This document shows, piece after piece, positions 1 through 8,815 of a DNA stretch of 64,000 nucleotides (positions are counted from its first letter, which is position 1; each line of letters begins with the position of its first letter). The position numbers were made by a program, and so were the translations under genes. Under the pieces are notes generated by a model. The model saw only the letters and a program-made list of their open reading frames with translations. It did not search any database and was not told where the DNA came from. The DNA is from Vibrio mimicus (GTDB lineage: Bacteria; Pseudomonadota; Gammaproteobacteria; Enterobacterales; Vibrionaceae), in assembly GCF_019048845.1 (NCBI RefSeq), contig NZ_CP077425.1:186001-250000 (forward strand). Reading direction: 5' to 3'.

Positions 1-2
1 AC

Positions 3-1574
3 GACATCGTTGACCACTTCACTTATGTGTTTATGGGTGACGGTTGTTTGATGGAAGGTATCTCGCACGAAGCGTGTTCACTGGCGGGTACGCTGGGTCT
101 GGGCAAACTGATTGCGTTCTGGGATGACAACGGTATCTCTATCGACGGCCACGTGGAAGGTTGGTTCTCAGACGACACACCAAAACGTTTTGAAGCGTAC
201 GGCTGGCACGTAATCCCAGCGGTTGATGGTCACGATGCAGACGCGATTAACGCAGCAATTGAAGCGGCGAAAGCAGAAACCTCTCGACCAACTTTGATTT
301 GTACCAAAACCATCATCGGTTTCGGCTCACCAAACAAAGCGGGTTCACACGACTGTCACGGCGCACCACTGGGCAACGATGAAATCAAAGCCGCGCGTGA
401 ATTCTTAGGTTGGGAACACGCTCCATTTGAAATCCCAGCGGATATTTACGCAGCGTGGGATGCAAAACAAGCAGGCGCAAGCAAAGAAGCCGCTTGGGAT
501 GAGAAATTCGCCGCTTACGCGAAAGCTTACCCAGCAGAAGCCGCTGAATACAAACGCCGCGTAGCGGGCGAACTGCCAGCGAATTGGGAAGCAGCGACCA
601 GCGAAATTATCGCTAACCTGCAAGCTAACCCTGCCAACATCGCATCGCGTAAAGCATCACAAAATGCACTAGAAGCGTTCGGCAAACTGCTACCAGAATT
701 TATGGGTGGTTCTGCTGACTTAGCGCCTTCTAACCTCACCATGTGGTCTGGCTCTAAGTCTCTAACAGCAGAAGACTTCTCAGGCAACTACATCCACTAC
801 GGTGTGCGTGAGTTTGGTATGACGGCCATCATCAACGGTATCGCGCTGCACGGTGGCTTTGTGCCTTACGGTGCAACCTTCCTGATGTTCATGGAATACG
901 CGCGTAACGCGATGCGTATGGCAGCACTGATGAAAGTGCAAAACATTCAAGTGTACACGCATGACTCGATTGGTCTGGGTGAAGATGGCCCAACTCACCA
1001 ACCGGTTGAGCAAATCGCTTCCCTGCGTATGACACCAAACATGAGCACATGGCGTCCATGTGACCAAGTAGAATCGGCAGTGGCTTGGAAACTGGCGATT
1101 GAGCGTAAAGATGCGCCATCTGCGCTGATTTTCTCGCGTCAAAACCTAGCGCAGCAACCACGCAGCGCAGAGCAAGTGGCGAACATCGCTAAGGGTGGTT
1201 ACATCCTGAAAGATTGTGCAGGCCAACCTGAACTGATCCTGATTGCGACTGGCTCTGAAGTGGAACTCGCGGTTGCCGCTTACGAGCAACTGAGCGCCGA
1301 AGGCAAAGCGGTTCGCGTGGTGTCAATGCCATCGACCGATGCGTTTGATAAGCAAGATGCCGCTTACCGTGAAGCCGTTCTGCCAGCGGCAGTCACCAAG
1401 CGTATCGCGATTGAAGCCGGTATTGCAGACTTCTGGTACAAGTATGTTGGCTTTGGTGGTCGCATCATCGGCATGACTAGCTTCGGCGAATCAGCACCTG
1501 CGGGTGAACTGTTCAAGCTGTTTGGCTTCACCACTGAAAACGTAGTGAAACAAGCCAAAGAACTGCTGGCATAA
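3..1574 (+). CDS. tkt: Transketolase, 5' end cut by window
   Basis: Thiamine-diphosphate enzyme of the cytosolic non-oxidative pentose phosphate pathway, moving two-carbon ketol units between sugar phosphates. The frame is open from base 3 and shows 523 residues; the usual length is about 660, so some 140 N-terminal residues lie outside the window. Visible signatures are the ThDP/metal motif GDGCLMEG followed by DDNGISIDG, the [15 protein letters not shown] motif, and the pyrimidine-domain stretch [14 protein letters not shown], which holds the glutamate that activates the cofactor. The gene ends in TAA and is followed about 45 bases later by a rho-independent terminator, so it ends its transcription unit. 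The internal ATG at 27 is not the start because the homology continues upstream of it (DIVDHFTYV). Confidence 0.97.
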   Translation, partial: DIVDHFTYVFMGDGCLMEGISHEACSLAGTLGLGKLIAFWDDNGISIDGHVEGWFSDDTPKRFEAYGWHVIPAVDGHDADAINAAIEAAKAETSRPTLICTKTIIGFGSPNKAGSHDCHGAPLGNDEIKAAREFLGWEHAPFEIPADIYAAWDAKQAGASKEAAWDEKFAAYAKAYPAEAAEYKRRVAGELPANWEAATSEIIANLQANPANIASRKASQNALEAFGKLLPEFMGGSADLAPSNLTMWSGSKSLTAEDFSGNYIHYGVREFGMTAIINGIALHGGFVPYGATFLMFMEYARNAMRMAALMKVQNIQVYTHDSIGLGEDGPTHQPVEQIASLRMTPNMSTWRPCDQVESAVAWKLAIERKDAPSALIFSRQNLAQQPRSAEQVANIAKGGYILKDCAGQPELILIATGSEVELAVAAYEQLSAEGKAVRVVSMPSTDAFDKQDAAYREAVLPAAVTKRIAIEAGIADFWYKYVGFGGRIIGMTSFGESAPAGELFKLFGFTTENVVKQAKELLA

Positions 1575-1877
1575 TTGAAAGCTGTTCTTTGTGAAGCAAA
1601 GAAATAGACGATAAAGAAAATCCCGCTTAAGCGGGATTTTTTTATATTTGATTTTTATTTTTATAAATAGCCCAAAAATAGTGTTCTTTCTCATTCACAA
1701 AATTAATCCTAACCGCTTTATGGCCAAACTTATTTGCTCAAAAATAAAACAATTTATGAACTTGTTTTGAATTAACCTCTAATATTCAACTCAATGCACT
1801 GAATGATATTACTCTTTTATAGTTAACCTTATATGGCATTTATTGCACAAATAAATAACATAATAAAAAGGTAAATT
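1575..1877. other. AT-rich intergenic region upstream of protease
   Basis: About 300 bases without a gene. Apart from the tkt terminator it is AT-rich and must hold the promoter of the metalloprotease gene. I could not pick a convincing -35/-10 pair or a CRP site. A ribosome binding site (AAAAAGG) lies just before the ATG at 1878. Confidence 0.6.
1617..1643 (+). terminator. Rho-independent terminator after tkt
   Basis: TCCCGCTTAAGCGGGA is a perfect palindrome preceded by AAAA and followed by a run of seven T. It closes the transketolase unit. Confidence 0.9.
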
Positions 1878-3887
1878 ATGCGAAATATCACTTTATTAAC
1901 ACTTGCTCCCTTCGCTTTTGCTTCACAGGCGGCACAAGTTCTGGACTATTCAGAAACCGACATTTTATCAGCACTAAATATTCCACACTCTGCTGTTCAT
2001 TCAGTCGCTAACCGCAAGTTGAGCTATCAGGATCTCAACCGTGTTGAGATTGGTAAGCAGGTTTTTGTTCGTAAACAACAATTACATTATGGAATCCCTG
2101 TTTATGGGCACTCTATTGTCGCAGATCTTTCTACACAAGGGTTTGTTCAACCTATCGCAGGTCACGTGGTCACGGGGATCGAGGAGGATATTGATTCAAC
2201 ATTACCGATGATCAGCGCCAAACAAGCGATTGAAATTGCTACGGGTGCATCACAAGGGTATACAGTATCCACATCGCAATCCAATGATGCGCAGGCTGAT
2301 TTACTGATCTGGTTAGATGAACAAAAGAACGCACGTTTAATTTACAAGGTCGATGCGCTCCAGATAGAGAACCATCACCCATCACGGCCTATTACTTTTG
2401 TCGATGCTAAATCAGGGGAAATTGTCGATAAATGGGAAGGCATTGCTTTTCATCAAGCTGAAGGGCCAGGCGGAAATCAAAAAAGCGGTCGTTACTACTT
2501 TGGTCCCAACACAAAATTTGGTGGATTCCAAGTAAATCATCAGTGCCAGATGGATAGTGAGAACGTAATAACACTGAATATGAACAATCAAGAATGGGGA
2601 GGACGGGTTCATCGTTTTAATTGCAGCATCAATAACTACCGTGCAGTGAATGGAGCTTATGCACCGATGAACGATGCTCATTATTTTGGGCAGCGTGTTT
2701 TCAATATGTATCAAGAGTGGATTGGTGCTCGCCCTATTCGCCAAAAGCTCACAATGCGCGTTCACTACGCTTCAAATTATGGCAATGCGTTTTGGGATGG
2801 TCGACAAATGACTTTTGGTGATGGCAATAGCTACATGTATCCACTCGCAACGTGGGATGTGATTGCCCACGAAGTAAGCCATGGCTTTACTGAACAAAAC
2901 TCAGGACTCGAATACCGTGGGATGTCAGGGGGAATGAATGAATCCTTTTCTGATGTAGCAGCTGCAGCACTTAGCCAGTATGTACACGGTAGTTTTAACT
3001 GGAAAATGGGCGAGCACGTAATGAAGCACTCCCCTGCGATGCGGTACTTCATCAATCCAAGTCACGATGGATCATCGATCGAACATATAAACCAATACTA
3101 TAACGGCATTGATGTTCACCACAGCTCCGGCATTTTTAATAAAGCCTTCTATCACTTAGCAACGAGTGCGGGCTGGGACATCAAAAAAGCCTTCATTGCT
3201 TACGCGACAGCAAATCAACTGTACTGGCAACCTAACTCTAACTTCCAGCAAGGTGCAGAAGGAGTGTGTAAAGCCGCACAAAAACTAGGGTACGATAGCG
3301 CAGCCGTTGCATCTGCGTTTTCTCAAGTTGGTGTTCAAATAGTCAATTGCACAGAATCACAGCCAACGCCCACACCTAAACCAGAATCAGGCCTGACAGA
3401 ACTCAAAATCAATGAACCATCAATGGTGCAGCCAACAGCAGACCATCAACAGCCGTTCGTATTACGCCAGTCCCCATCAGGTAAAGTTTGGATTCAAACA
3501 TACCATGGCCTTGGCAATGTCAACATGTATGTTGCACTTAATCGCCAAGCAAGTCAGTCCGACTATGACTGCATGTCGAGTAACGAAGGTAATCACGAAT
3601 ATTGTGAATTCAACAATATCAAGGATGCCGATATTTATATCCTCGTGACAAACACACAAGGAGCTTCAGAAGCTTACGTTGCAGTAAGCGCAGAATTAGA
3701 AACGCCGCAACCCAAACCTGTACCTCAAAAGCACTGTGACGCTCTATCAGAGTGGTCTCCTTACCATTACTACCCTGCAGGTACTGCTGTGAAATACTGG
3801 GGGAATCGCTTTATTTCCATGCATGACAACTGGGGAGAGAATCCATACAGTAATTATTGGGTGTGGGCTTTTGAAGGTAGTTGCTAG
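1878..3887 (+). CDS. Secreted M4 (thermolysin/HapA-type) metalloprotease with chitin-binding-like C-terminus
   Basis: Predicted secreted zinc endopeptidase, 669 residues. A signal peptide (about 1-19, ending SQAAQ) is followed by an inhibitory FTP/PepSY-type propeptide to about residue 195. The M4 catalytic domain has the zinc motif HEVSH at 331-335 and the third ligand Glu355 in GGMNESFSD. After it come a PPC-type beta domain (about 512-610) and a roughly 50-residue C-terminal module rich in Trp/Tyr (WSPYHYYPAGTAVKYWGNRF, ending WVWAFEGSC) that resembles a CBM5/12 chitin-binding domain. Known relatives are Vibrio HapA/vibriolysin, which normally end with the PPC domain. The gene stands alone between two terminators, and an AAAAAGG precedes the ATG. 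It looks more AT-rich than tkt, so acquisition is possible. The catalytic assignment is firm; substrate and chitin targeting are inferred. Confidence 0.9.
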   Translation: MRNITLLTLAPFAFASQAAQVLDYSETDILSALNIPHSAVHSVANRKLSYQDLNRVEIGKQVFVRKQQLHYGIPVYGHSIVADLSTQGFVQPIAGHVVTGIEEDIDSTLPMISAKQAIEIATGASQGYTVSTSQSNDAQADLLIWLDEQKNARLIYKVDALQIENHHPSRPITFVDAKSGEIVDKWEGIAFHQAEGPGGNQKSGRYYFGPNTKFGGFQVNHQCQMDSENVITLNMNNQEWGGRVHRFNCSINNYRAVNGAYAPMNDAHYFGQRVFNMYQEWIGARPIRQKLTMRVHYASNYGNAFWDGRQMTFGDGNSYMYPLATWDVIAHEVSHGFTEQNSGLEYRGMSGGMNESFSDVAAAALSQYVHGSFNWKMGEHVMKHSPAMRYFINPSHDGSSIEHINQYYNGIDVHHSSGIFNKAFYHLATSAGWDIKKAFIAYATANQLYWQPNSNFQQGAEGVCKAAQKLGYDSAAVASAFSQVGVQIVNCTESQPTPTPKPESGLTELKINEPSMVQPTADHQQPFVLRQSPSGKVWIQTYHGLGNVNMYVALNRQASQSDYDCMSSNEGNHEYCEFNNIKDADIYILVTNTQGASEAYVAVSAELETPQPKPVPQKHCDALSEWSPYHYYPAGTAVKYWGNRFISMHDNWGENPYSNYWVWAFEGSC

Positions 3888-3937
3888 TTATAACCCCCAA
3901 AACAATCACCACCTCTAAAGGCGAGGGTTTAGGGATA

Positions 3938-3971
3938 ACAACAAAATCCCGCTGTGGTGGGATTTTGTTGT
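3938..3971 (+). terminator. Terminator after metalloprotease gene
   Basis: Perfect 13-bp inverted repeat ACAACAAAATCCC / GGGATTTTGTTGT with an 8-base loop, about 50 bases after the protease stop. The T-rich right arm suits a plus-strand terminator. It shares the AAAATCCCGC...GGGATTTT core with the tkt terminator. Confidence 0.8.
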
Positions 3972-4081
3972 CATTAAAGCAGCCATAACGATCAACTGGC
4001 TTTTCTCTCGTGTTAGAGCGACAATCGCGCCATTCGTGAGCCAAGCTCAAACCAAAGCAACACAGAAGTAGAACCACCGCA

Positions 4082-4594
4082 ATGACCACCTCTTCCACCG
4101 TAATTATTGGATTGCACAACCCGAAAAGCCCAACCAACGTCGGCGCAGTAATGCGTGCCGCTGGCTGCTACAACGCCACTCAAGTGCGTTACAACGGTAC
4201 GCGTTATGCTCGCGCCGTGAAATTTCAGACCGACACTCAAAACAGCCATGAACGTATTGGATTGGTCGAGATGGATGACCTCACCGCGGGATTGGATAGT
4301 GAAGTCAAAATCGTCTGTGTAGAGCTGGCGGTAGGTGCAACCGCGTTGCCTCACTTTACCCATCCAGAACAAGCGATTTATCTGTTTGGCCCCGAAGATG
4401 GTTCGCTGCCGCAAGAAGTTGTCGATCAAGCGCATCATGTGGTTTACGTGCCCACCCACGGCTGTATGAACCTTGCCGCCACCGTCAATGTTGTGCTGTA
4501 TGACCGTTTAGCCAAAAGCCTCGGCGAGATTGACGATCAAGCACAAGTGATCGCCAATCGAGATAATAAAAATCGGTTGAAGGTGAAAAGCTAA
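4082..4594 (+). CDS. RNA 2'-O-methyltransferase, TrmH/SpoU family
   Basis: Predicted SAM-dependent ribose methyltransferase of the SPOUT superfamily, 170 residues, with no extra RNA-binding domain. The three SpoU motifs are present: the N-terminal NPKSPTNVGAVMRAAG with its conserved Asn and Arg, IYLFGPEDGSLP in the middle, and the trefoil-knot motif VYVPTHGCMNLAATVNVVLY near residue 140. It is not close to TrmL in the N-terminal motif, so the modified RNA and position cannot be named. Monocistronic, with an upstream terminator at 3938. Downstream lies the inverted GC-rich repeat pair and the Kiwa cassette facing it. Confidence 0.88.
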   Translation: MTTSSTVIIGLHNPKSPTNVGAVMRAAGCYNATQVRYNGTRYARAVKFQTDTQNSHERIGLVEMDDLTAGLDSEVKIVCVELAVGATALPHFTHPEQAIYLFGPEDGSLPQEVVDQAHHVVYVPTHGCMNLAATVNVVLYDRLAKSLGEIDDQAQVIANRDNKNRLKVKS

Positions 4595-4616
4595 ACCACG
4601 TTCACTTTTTACGTAA

Positions 4617-4763
4617 GCGATAACGGAAATGCTTTATGCCCCTCCCCCTTATAGGGGGAGGATGGGAGGGGGTATTCCACGCCAGCCTTACTCAACTGTG
4701 TGCAAACCTTACATCAGCGATAACGAAAATACCCCACCCTACCCCTCCCCTAGAAGGGGAGGG
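4617..4763. repeat. Two inverted copies of a GC-rich hairpin element
   Basis: The first hairpin is CCTCCCCCTTATAGGGGGAGG at 4641-4661, followed by a GGAGGATGGGAGGGGG-like tail. The second is CCCTCCCCTAGAAGGGGAGGG at 4743-4763, preceded by TACCCCACCCTACC. The second unit is close to the reverse complement of the first, so the pair forms a large imperfect inverted repeat. Each unit also has a direct GCGATAACGRAAAT copy beside it (4617-4630 and 4717-4730). It lies between two converging genes and may also stop transcription. Confidence 0.75.
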
Positions 4764-4769
4764 AACTAG

Positions 4770-5732
4770 TTAACCTGCTAAGTCTTTAACACGAGATATG
4801 TAGTCTTTTTGAGTTAACTCTGACTTAAGAAAGTCATCATCTAGTAGGTCTAAGAATCGTTTACAACTGACAATACTCTCTAATTTAAATGAATCTTTAG
4901 TTGGAGTAGCCGCTGCACTTAGAGCCTTGTAGTAATCCTTTTTTTCAGTAAAAGCGACAATATCAGCGTTTGGTATTTTTTCTTTGATAACAACCGAGTT
5001 TTTATAAACTTTCACTACCTTTCTTGCAAAAGAAGTTTCTTTGTCGATTCGTGCGTTGAACTTTGTCATGTTACTAACCAAGCCCGTTTGTTCTATTTTT
5101 TTAGAATAAATCCTCGCTCGACTATGAATAACTTCTTTAAAGTTCAGCCTTGTTTCAAGAGTTCCGACATGTTCAATAAAGTAAGCATTTTTGACTTGTA
5201 AAAATACAAAGTTTGCATTTAGTTTAATGACATCTTGCGCTAACTCGACGAGACGAGATTGATGTGTTGTTAAGTTCAATAACCCTTTATCTGGCCCGAG
5301 AAGAGAAACGGGGAATATATGTTGATAAAAAGCCATAGATTTGTTCAAGGGTGCACTTTTCAAAAGAATAACAACGCCAGAAATATTGCTTAATTTATCG
5401 TTTTTAGCCTGGTAAACGGGAACTTTATCTGTAGCTTTGATATCCAATACTTGTTGAGTTAACTTAAACTCGAATGGCATATCCTTTGGAGCAAAGTCGA
5501 AGTGATAGAGTGTGTTCTTTCTTTCGTCATAGTTAGATAGTGGAACAACACCAAACTTATCATGATTGGTGTATTTACGGCGAAACTCATCACAAAACTC
5601 TTTTCTGAACTTAGCTAAAACAGGCGAAGCAATATCAGAATCAAAAACATTATTTGATTTATCTACAAAGTACACGTTGATACCATCACAGCTATCAATA
5701 AACTTTTCAAAACCCTTATTTAACACAGTCAT
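4770..5732 (-). CDS. kwaB: KwaB-like DUF4868 protein of a Kiwa anti-phage system
   Basis: A 320-residue soluble protein without a signal peptide or membrane segments. I identify it as KwaB (DUF4868) from its length, from its C-terminal pattern (RFLDLLDDDFLKSELT then a Tyr and a Lys-Asp near the end), and from its position 11 bases behind a four-helix membrane protein. Kiwa KwaB is described as the cytosolic DNA-binding effector that acts with membrane sensor KwaA against phage. GAAAGG lies about 8 bases before the ATG. Base composition is clearly more AT-rich than the flanking housekeeping genes, as expected for a transferred defence cassette. The family call is from recalled sequence patterns, not from a profile search. 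Confidence 0.78.
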   Translation of the reverse strand: MTVLNKGFEKFIDSCDGINVYFVDKSNNVFDSDIASPVLAKFRKEFCDEFRRKYTNHDKFGVVPLSNYDERKNTLYHFDFAPKDMPFEFKLTQQVLDIKATDKVPVYQAKNDKLSNISGVVILLKSAPLNKSMAFYQHIFPVSLLGPDKGLLNLTTHQSRLVELAQDVIKLNANFVFLQVKNAYFIEHVGTLETRLNFKEVIHSRARIYSKKIEQTGLVSNMTKFNARIDKETSFARKVVKVYKNSVVIKEKIPNADIVAFTEKKDYYKALSAAATPTKDSFKLESIVSCKRFLDLLDDDFLKSELTQKDYISRVKDLAG

Positions 5733-5743
5733 TTATAACCTTT

Positions 5744-6358
5744 CTATTTTTTCTTAGCATAAAATACGTTATCCGATATAAGCTTGTACTTTATGATTTG
5801 GTTGGGAGTAATAGTGTCTTGAGATATCACGATAACAGATTCATACAGCCCATTTTGGTCTGTTAAGTTAGCGCGATATAATTTGAAGCCAAAAAGTGCC
5901 AAAGTTGGGTTAGCATAATACTTGTCTGTTCTGACAAAGATGAAACCAATAACAACTAATAAAACAACATAAGCAACAAGTTTTCGTGGGTCATCAAAGC
6001 TGAAACCAAAAAATGGAATGATGTACGTAGCTAGAAATGTTAAATGTTCATAGTCTTCACTTTTTGCTTCACAGACACGAATTGTGTTTTCACCGCCACC
6101 TTCCAGCATGTAATCAAATTGATATTTTATTAGCATAGAGATGCAAAAACATAAAAACATCAGGAAAGGGAGCCAATTTAGAAGGTATGTATCTAAAATT
6201 GCAAAGAGTACTTCTTTCGCCCAGAAACTTACTGAGCACTGCTCTCCTAGACATACTGAAAACTTATACACTGGCATCTTCAGTGACATAATCATAACGA
6301 TCAGAAACAGTATCGCTAAAGAAAGTATGTACAGTTTTACTTTTTCTTTATTGTTCAT
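5744..6358 (-). CDS. kwaA: KwaA-like four-helix membrane protein of a Kiwa system
   Basis: Membrane protein of about 204 residues from the chosen Met. Four hydrophobic segments are visible: LYILSLAILFLIVMIMS near the N-terminus, a long one around WLPFLMFLCFCISMLI, LTFLATYIIPFFGF, and KLVAYVVLLVVIGFIFV. A short cytosolic C-terminal domain beginning NPTLALFGFKLYRANL follows. This matches the topology of KwaA, the phage-sensing membrane subunit of Kiwa. kwaB follows after 11 bases. The frame stays open to an ATG at 6448, which would add 30 residues. I prefer the start at 6358 because the membrane segment begins soon after it, but neither start has a good ribosome binding site. Confidence 0.75.
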   Translation of the reverse strand: MNNKEKVKLYILSLAILFLIVMIMSLKMPVYKFSVCLGEQCSVSFWAKEVLFAILDTYLLNWLPFLMFLCFCISMLIKYQFDYMLEGGGENTIRVCEAKSEDYEHLTFLATYIIPFFGFSFDDPRKLVAYVVLLVVIGFIFVRTDKYYANPTLALFGFKLYRANLTDQNGLYESVIVISQDTITPNQIIKYKLISDNVFYAKKK

Positions 6359-6755
6359 CAGTAAGTTAGCTCTTAAGGCTAAACATGGGCAAATCATATA
6401 ATTATCGAATTGTGCATCTAATGCCATATAATTGTCCATATTTATCATGTGTGATTTGCCAAATAAAAATCAATGTTCCAATTTATTTTTAGTGTATTTA
6501 TATACAGTACAACTCAAGGTGCACTGATTTTACTTAGGTTTAACTCGCATTTTTTATGAGAGTGTTGAAACAAAGTCGAATTTCCCCCGTGATACAACAC
6601 GGAGATTAACAACGAACAGCATCAGAAGAATGAATAACTTTTGGTAGGGCAAAAGATCATGAACAGGATACGAATGAGTAAAAGGTCTAAACAACAATGG
6701 GGCACTTCTAAGCTAACCCCATCCACTAGCTAGCTCTTACTCAAGAATTCCCCCA
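6359..6755. other. Intergenic region upstream of kwaA
   Basis: About 400 bases, AT-rich near kwaA. The first 90 bases could be N-terminal coding if kwaA starts at 6448. It contains a small hairpin CCGTG/CACGG around 6587-6602 and an ATGGGG/CCCCAT pair around 6696-6721 that may help end transcription of the kwa-distal side. No coding potential beyond that was seen. Confidence 0.5.
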
Positions 6756-7796
6756 TCACCTCCCCCTCAACTCCTCCAACTGCTTTTTCAGCATGGCGGG
6801 CAGTGAGTAGAGCAACAACAGGCGCAGAGCGTGGTTAATCATCACAAACGCGGGCTCCATTCCGAGCAGTAAGGCGACGGCGGTCATGGCTTCTACACTG
6901 CCGGGAACCCAAGCAAGCAGTAGAACTACCCATGATTTATCGAGCAATATGGAAAAGACGCCAGATACGCCAATTGCAACCAAGAGGCCAATCATAGTCA
7001 CCATGAAACCAGCGCGTGAATACGCCATGGCTTCACGCAATGTGGTATCGGCAATGCGTGAGCCAATCAAAATGCCGAGTAAAGCGGTAGCGAACAGCAC
7101 CATCCATTTCGGCAGTTGCATATCAATACCCGTGGCAAAGCCATTAAAGCTGGCGGTGATGAGTAACGCAGCCAACATATAAGGCGCAGGAATGCCGAGT
7201 AAGGTGGAAGCTTTACCGAGTAAGAGGCTAATCAGCGCTAGAGTGAAGAAAATAAGCCAAGCGTAAACGGTCAAGCTGCCGTCTACGGATGCGCTATCCG
7301 GCGCGCTGTTAGAGATCAACAGTGCCAACAAAGTGAGGATCATCAGTCGCACAGAATGGGAATAGACCACTTTGCCGGAAGGCTTTTCGCTTGATTCGCT
7401 GATCACCAAAATCGCGGCCATCGCACCCGGTACGGCACCGAGTAGAGATTCAAACGGCGTCCAACCCTCTTTTTTGGTGAGCCACAAATAGCTACTGATG
7501 ATTTGCAGCGTTAAACAGCACACCAAACCCACGATCACCGGCAAGGTTAAGGTGGTACCTAGCTCACTCAAACTGATGGTCGCGCCGACACTGATCCCAA
7601 GCACGACTTGTACAAACAGCAGCAGCCACGGCGGCGTATGAATAGTTAGCCAACGCTTCTTGTGCAGCACAATAACCAAACCCGAGGCAATAAACATTTC
7701 AGAAAGTGGGATGGAGAGTAGCGTCCCCACTCCCGCAGCCATTGCGGCGATAACAATAATTTGGATAAAGAGAGTAAAAGAAGCTCTTTCGAACAT
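6756..7796 (-). CDS. AbrB-family (PF05145) membrane protein
   Basis: Polytopic inner-membrane protein of 346 residues with about ten hydrophobic helices in two related halves, each with a Pro/Gly-rich loop motif: ESLLGAVPGAMAAILVISE in the first and AWVPGSVEAMTAVALLLG in the second. That duplication (TIGR03082-type) defines the AbrB/putative ammonia monooxygenase transporter family, which is unrelated to the Bacillus AbrB regulator. Substrate is unknown. The hydroxyacid dehydrogenase gene lies about 30 bases upstream on the same strand, so the two could be co-transcribed. Confidence 0.85.
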   Translation of the reverse strand: MFERASFTLFIQIIVIAAMAAGVGTLLSIPLSEMFIASGLVIVLHKKRWLTIHTPPWLLLFVQVVLGISVGATISLSELGTTLTLPVIVGLVCCLTLQIISSYLWLTKKEGWTPFESLLGAVPGAMAAILVISESSEKPSGKVVYSHSVRLMILTLLALLISNSAPDSASVDGSLTVYAWLIFFTLALISLLLGKASTLLGIPAPYMLAALLITASFNGFATGIDMQLPKWMVLFATALLGILIGSRIADTTLREAMAYSRAGFMVTMIGLLVAIGVSGVFSILLDKSWVVLLLAWVPGSVEAMTAVALLLGMEPAFVMINHALRLLLLYSLPAMLKKQLEELRGR

Positions 7797-7826
7797 GCTG
7801 TGTTTCCTTTAGAGCTTGTCGCTCAG

Positions 7827-8780
7827 TTACGCTTTTGCGACCGAGTGCGCAAACTTGACCACATTCTCAAACGCAGCCTGAAAGTAGATCTCGTAACTGT
7901 TTTTCTCCACATAACCCAGATGCGGCGTACACAGCACATTGGGCAAGCTGAGTAATGGCTCACTGCTGGGTAACGCAGGCTCGTTTTCGTACACATCGAC
8001 CGCGGCTTGGCGCGTTGGGTTAGCCTGCATCACTGAGTAGAGTGCGCCCGATTCCACTAACTCCGCTCGGCTGGTATTCACAAACAGCGAGTCGGTTTTC
8101 ATGGCGAGTAGATCTTGCTTGGTCACAATGCCACGAGTGGAGTCATTCAAACGTAAATGGAGTGAAAGTACATCGGCTTTAGCAAAAAACTCGGCTCTAT
8201 CGGCAGCGGCTTGATAACCCAACTCAAGCGCTTTTTGCCGTGAGGCTTCACTGCCCCACACCAAGATTTGCATACCAAACACTTGGCCAAATTGGGCAAT
8301 GCGCTGGCCGATTTTGCCTAAACCCCAAATGCCCAACGTACGACCAGAAAGTGTTCTGCCCAATCCTAATCCACTGTTTTGTTGCCACTCGCCAACTTGC
8401 AGTTGTTGTACATAGCTTGACAAATGGCGCGAAGCAGCAAGGATCAAGCCCCAGCACAGCTCCGCCGGGGCAACGGGTGAGCCGATGCCTTCTAACACGG
8501 TCACTCCATAACGCTCACACAGTGCCACATCAATATGGTTGCTGACTTTTCCGGTCTGACTGATGAGTTTCTGGTTCGGCAGATGAGCCAAAAGAGTCTC
8601 GGTGATTTGGGTGCGCTCACGGATCAACACCAAAGCCTCAAAAGGTTTCAGCCGTTCAATCAATACCGCTTCATCACTCAGGCTGTCATTGAATACCGTA
8701 ACGTCATGCCCTTGTAAGCATTGGAAGGCGTTTAGACCAATAACCACATTTTGGTAATCATCCAGAATCGCGATTTTCAT
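7827..8780 (-). CDS. D-isomer-specific 2-hydroxyacid dehydrogenase
   Basis: NAD(P)-dependent cytosolic oxidoreductase, 317 residues, two Rossmann-like domains. The dinucleotide motif GIWGLGKIGQRIAQFG sits near residue 150. The catalytic Arg is in VNTSRAELV, the Glu in the DVYENEPALP region, and the catalytic His in TPHLGYVEK near residue 285. Overall pattern is that of the D-3-phosphoglycerate dehydrogenase/glyoxylate reductase superfamily, but no ACT domain is present and the substrate cannot be told. Followed closely by the AbrB-family gene; DUF4336 lies upstream. Confidence 0.9.
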   Translation of the reverse strand: MKIAILDDYQNVVIGLNAFQCLQGHDVTVFNDSLSDEAVLIERLKPFEALVLIRERTQITETLLAHLPNQKLISQTGKVSNHIDVALCERYGVTVLEGIGSPVAPAELCWGLILAASRHLSSYVQQLQVGEWQQNSGLGLGRTLSGRTLGIWGLGKIGQRIAQFGQVFGMQILVWGSEASRQKALELGYQAAADRAEFFAKADVLSLHLRLNDSTRGIVTKQDLLAMKTDSLFVNTSRAELVESGALYSVMQANPTRQAAVDVYENEPALPSSEPLLSLPNVLCTPHLGYVEKNSYEIYFQAAFENVVKFAHSVAKA

Positions 8781-8815
8781 TGTTTTTTCTCTTCCTTGCT
8801 GTGATTTGCCCTATT

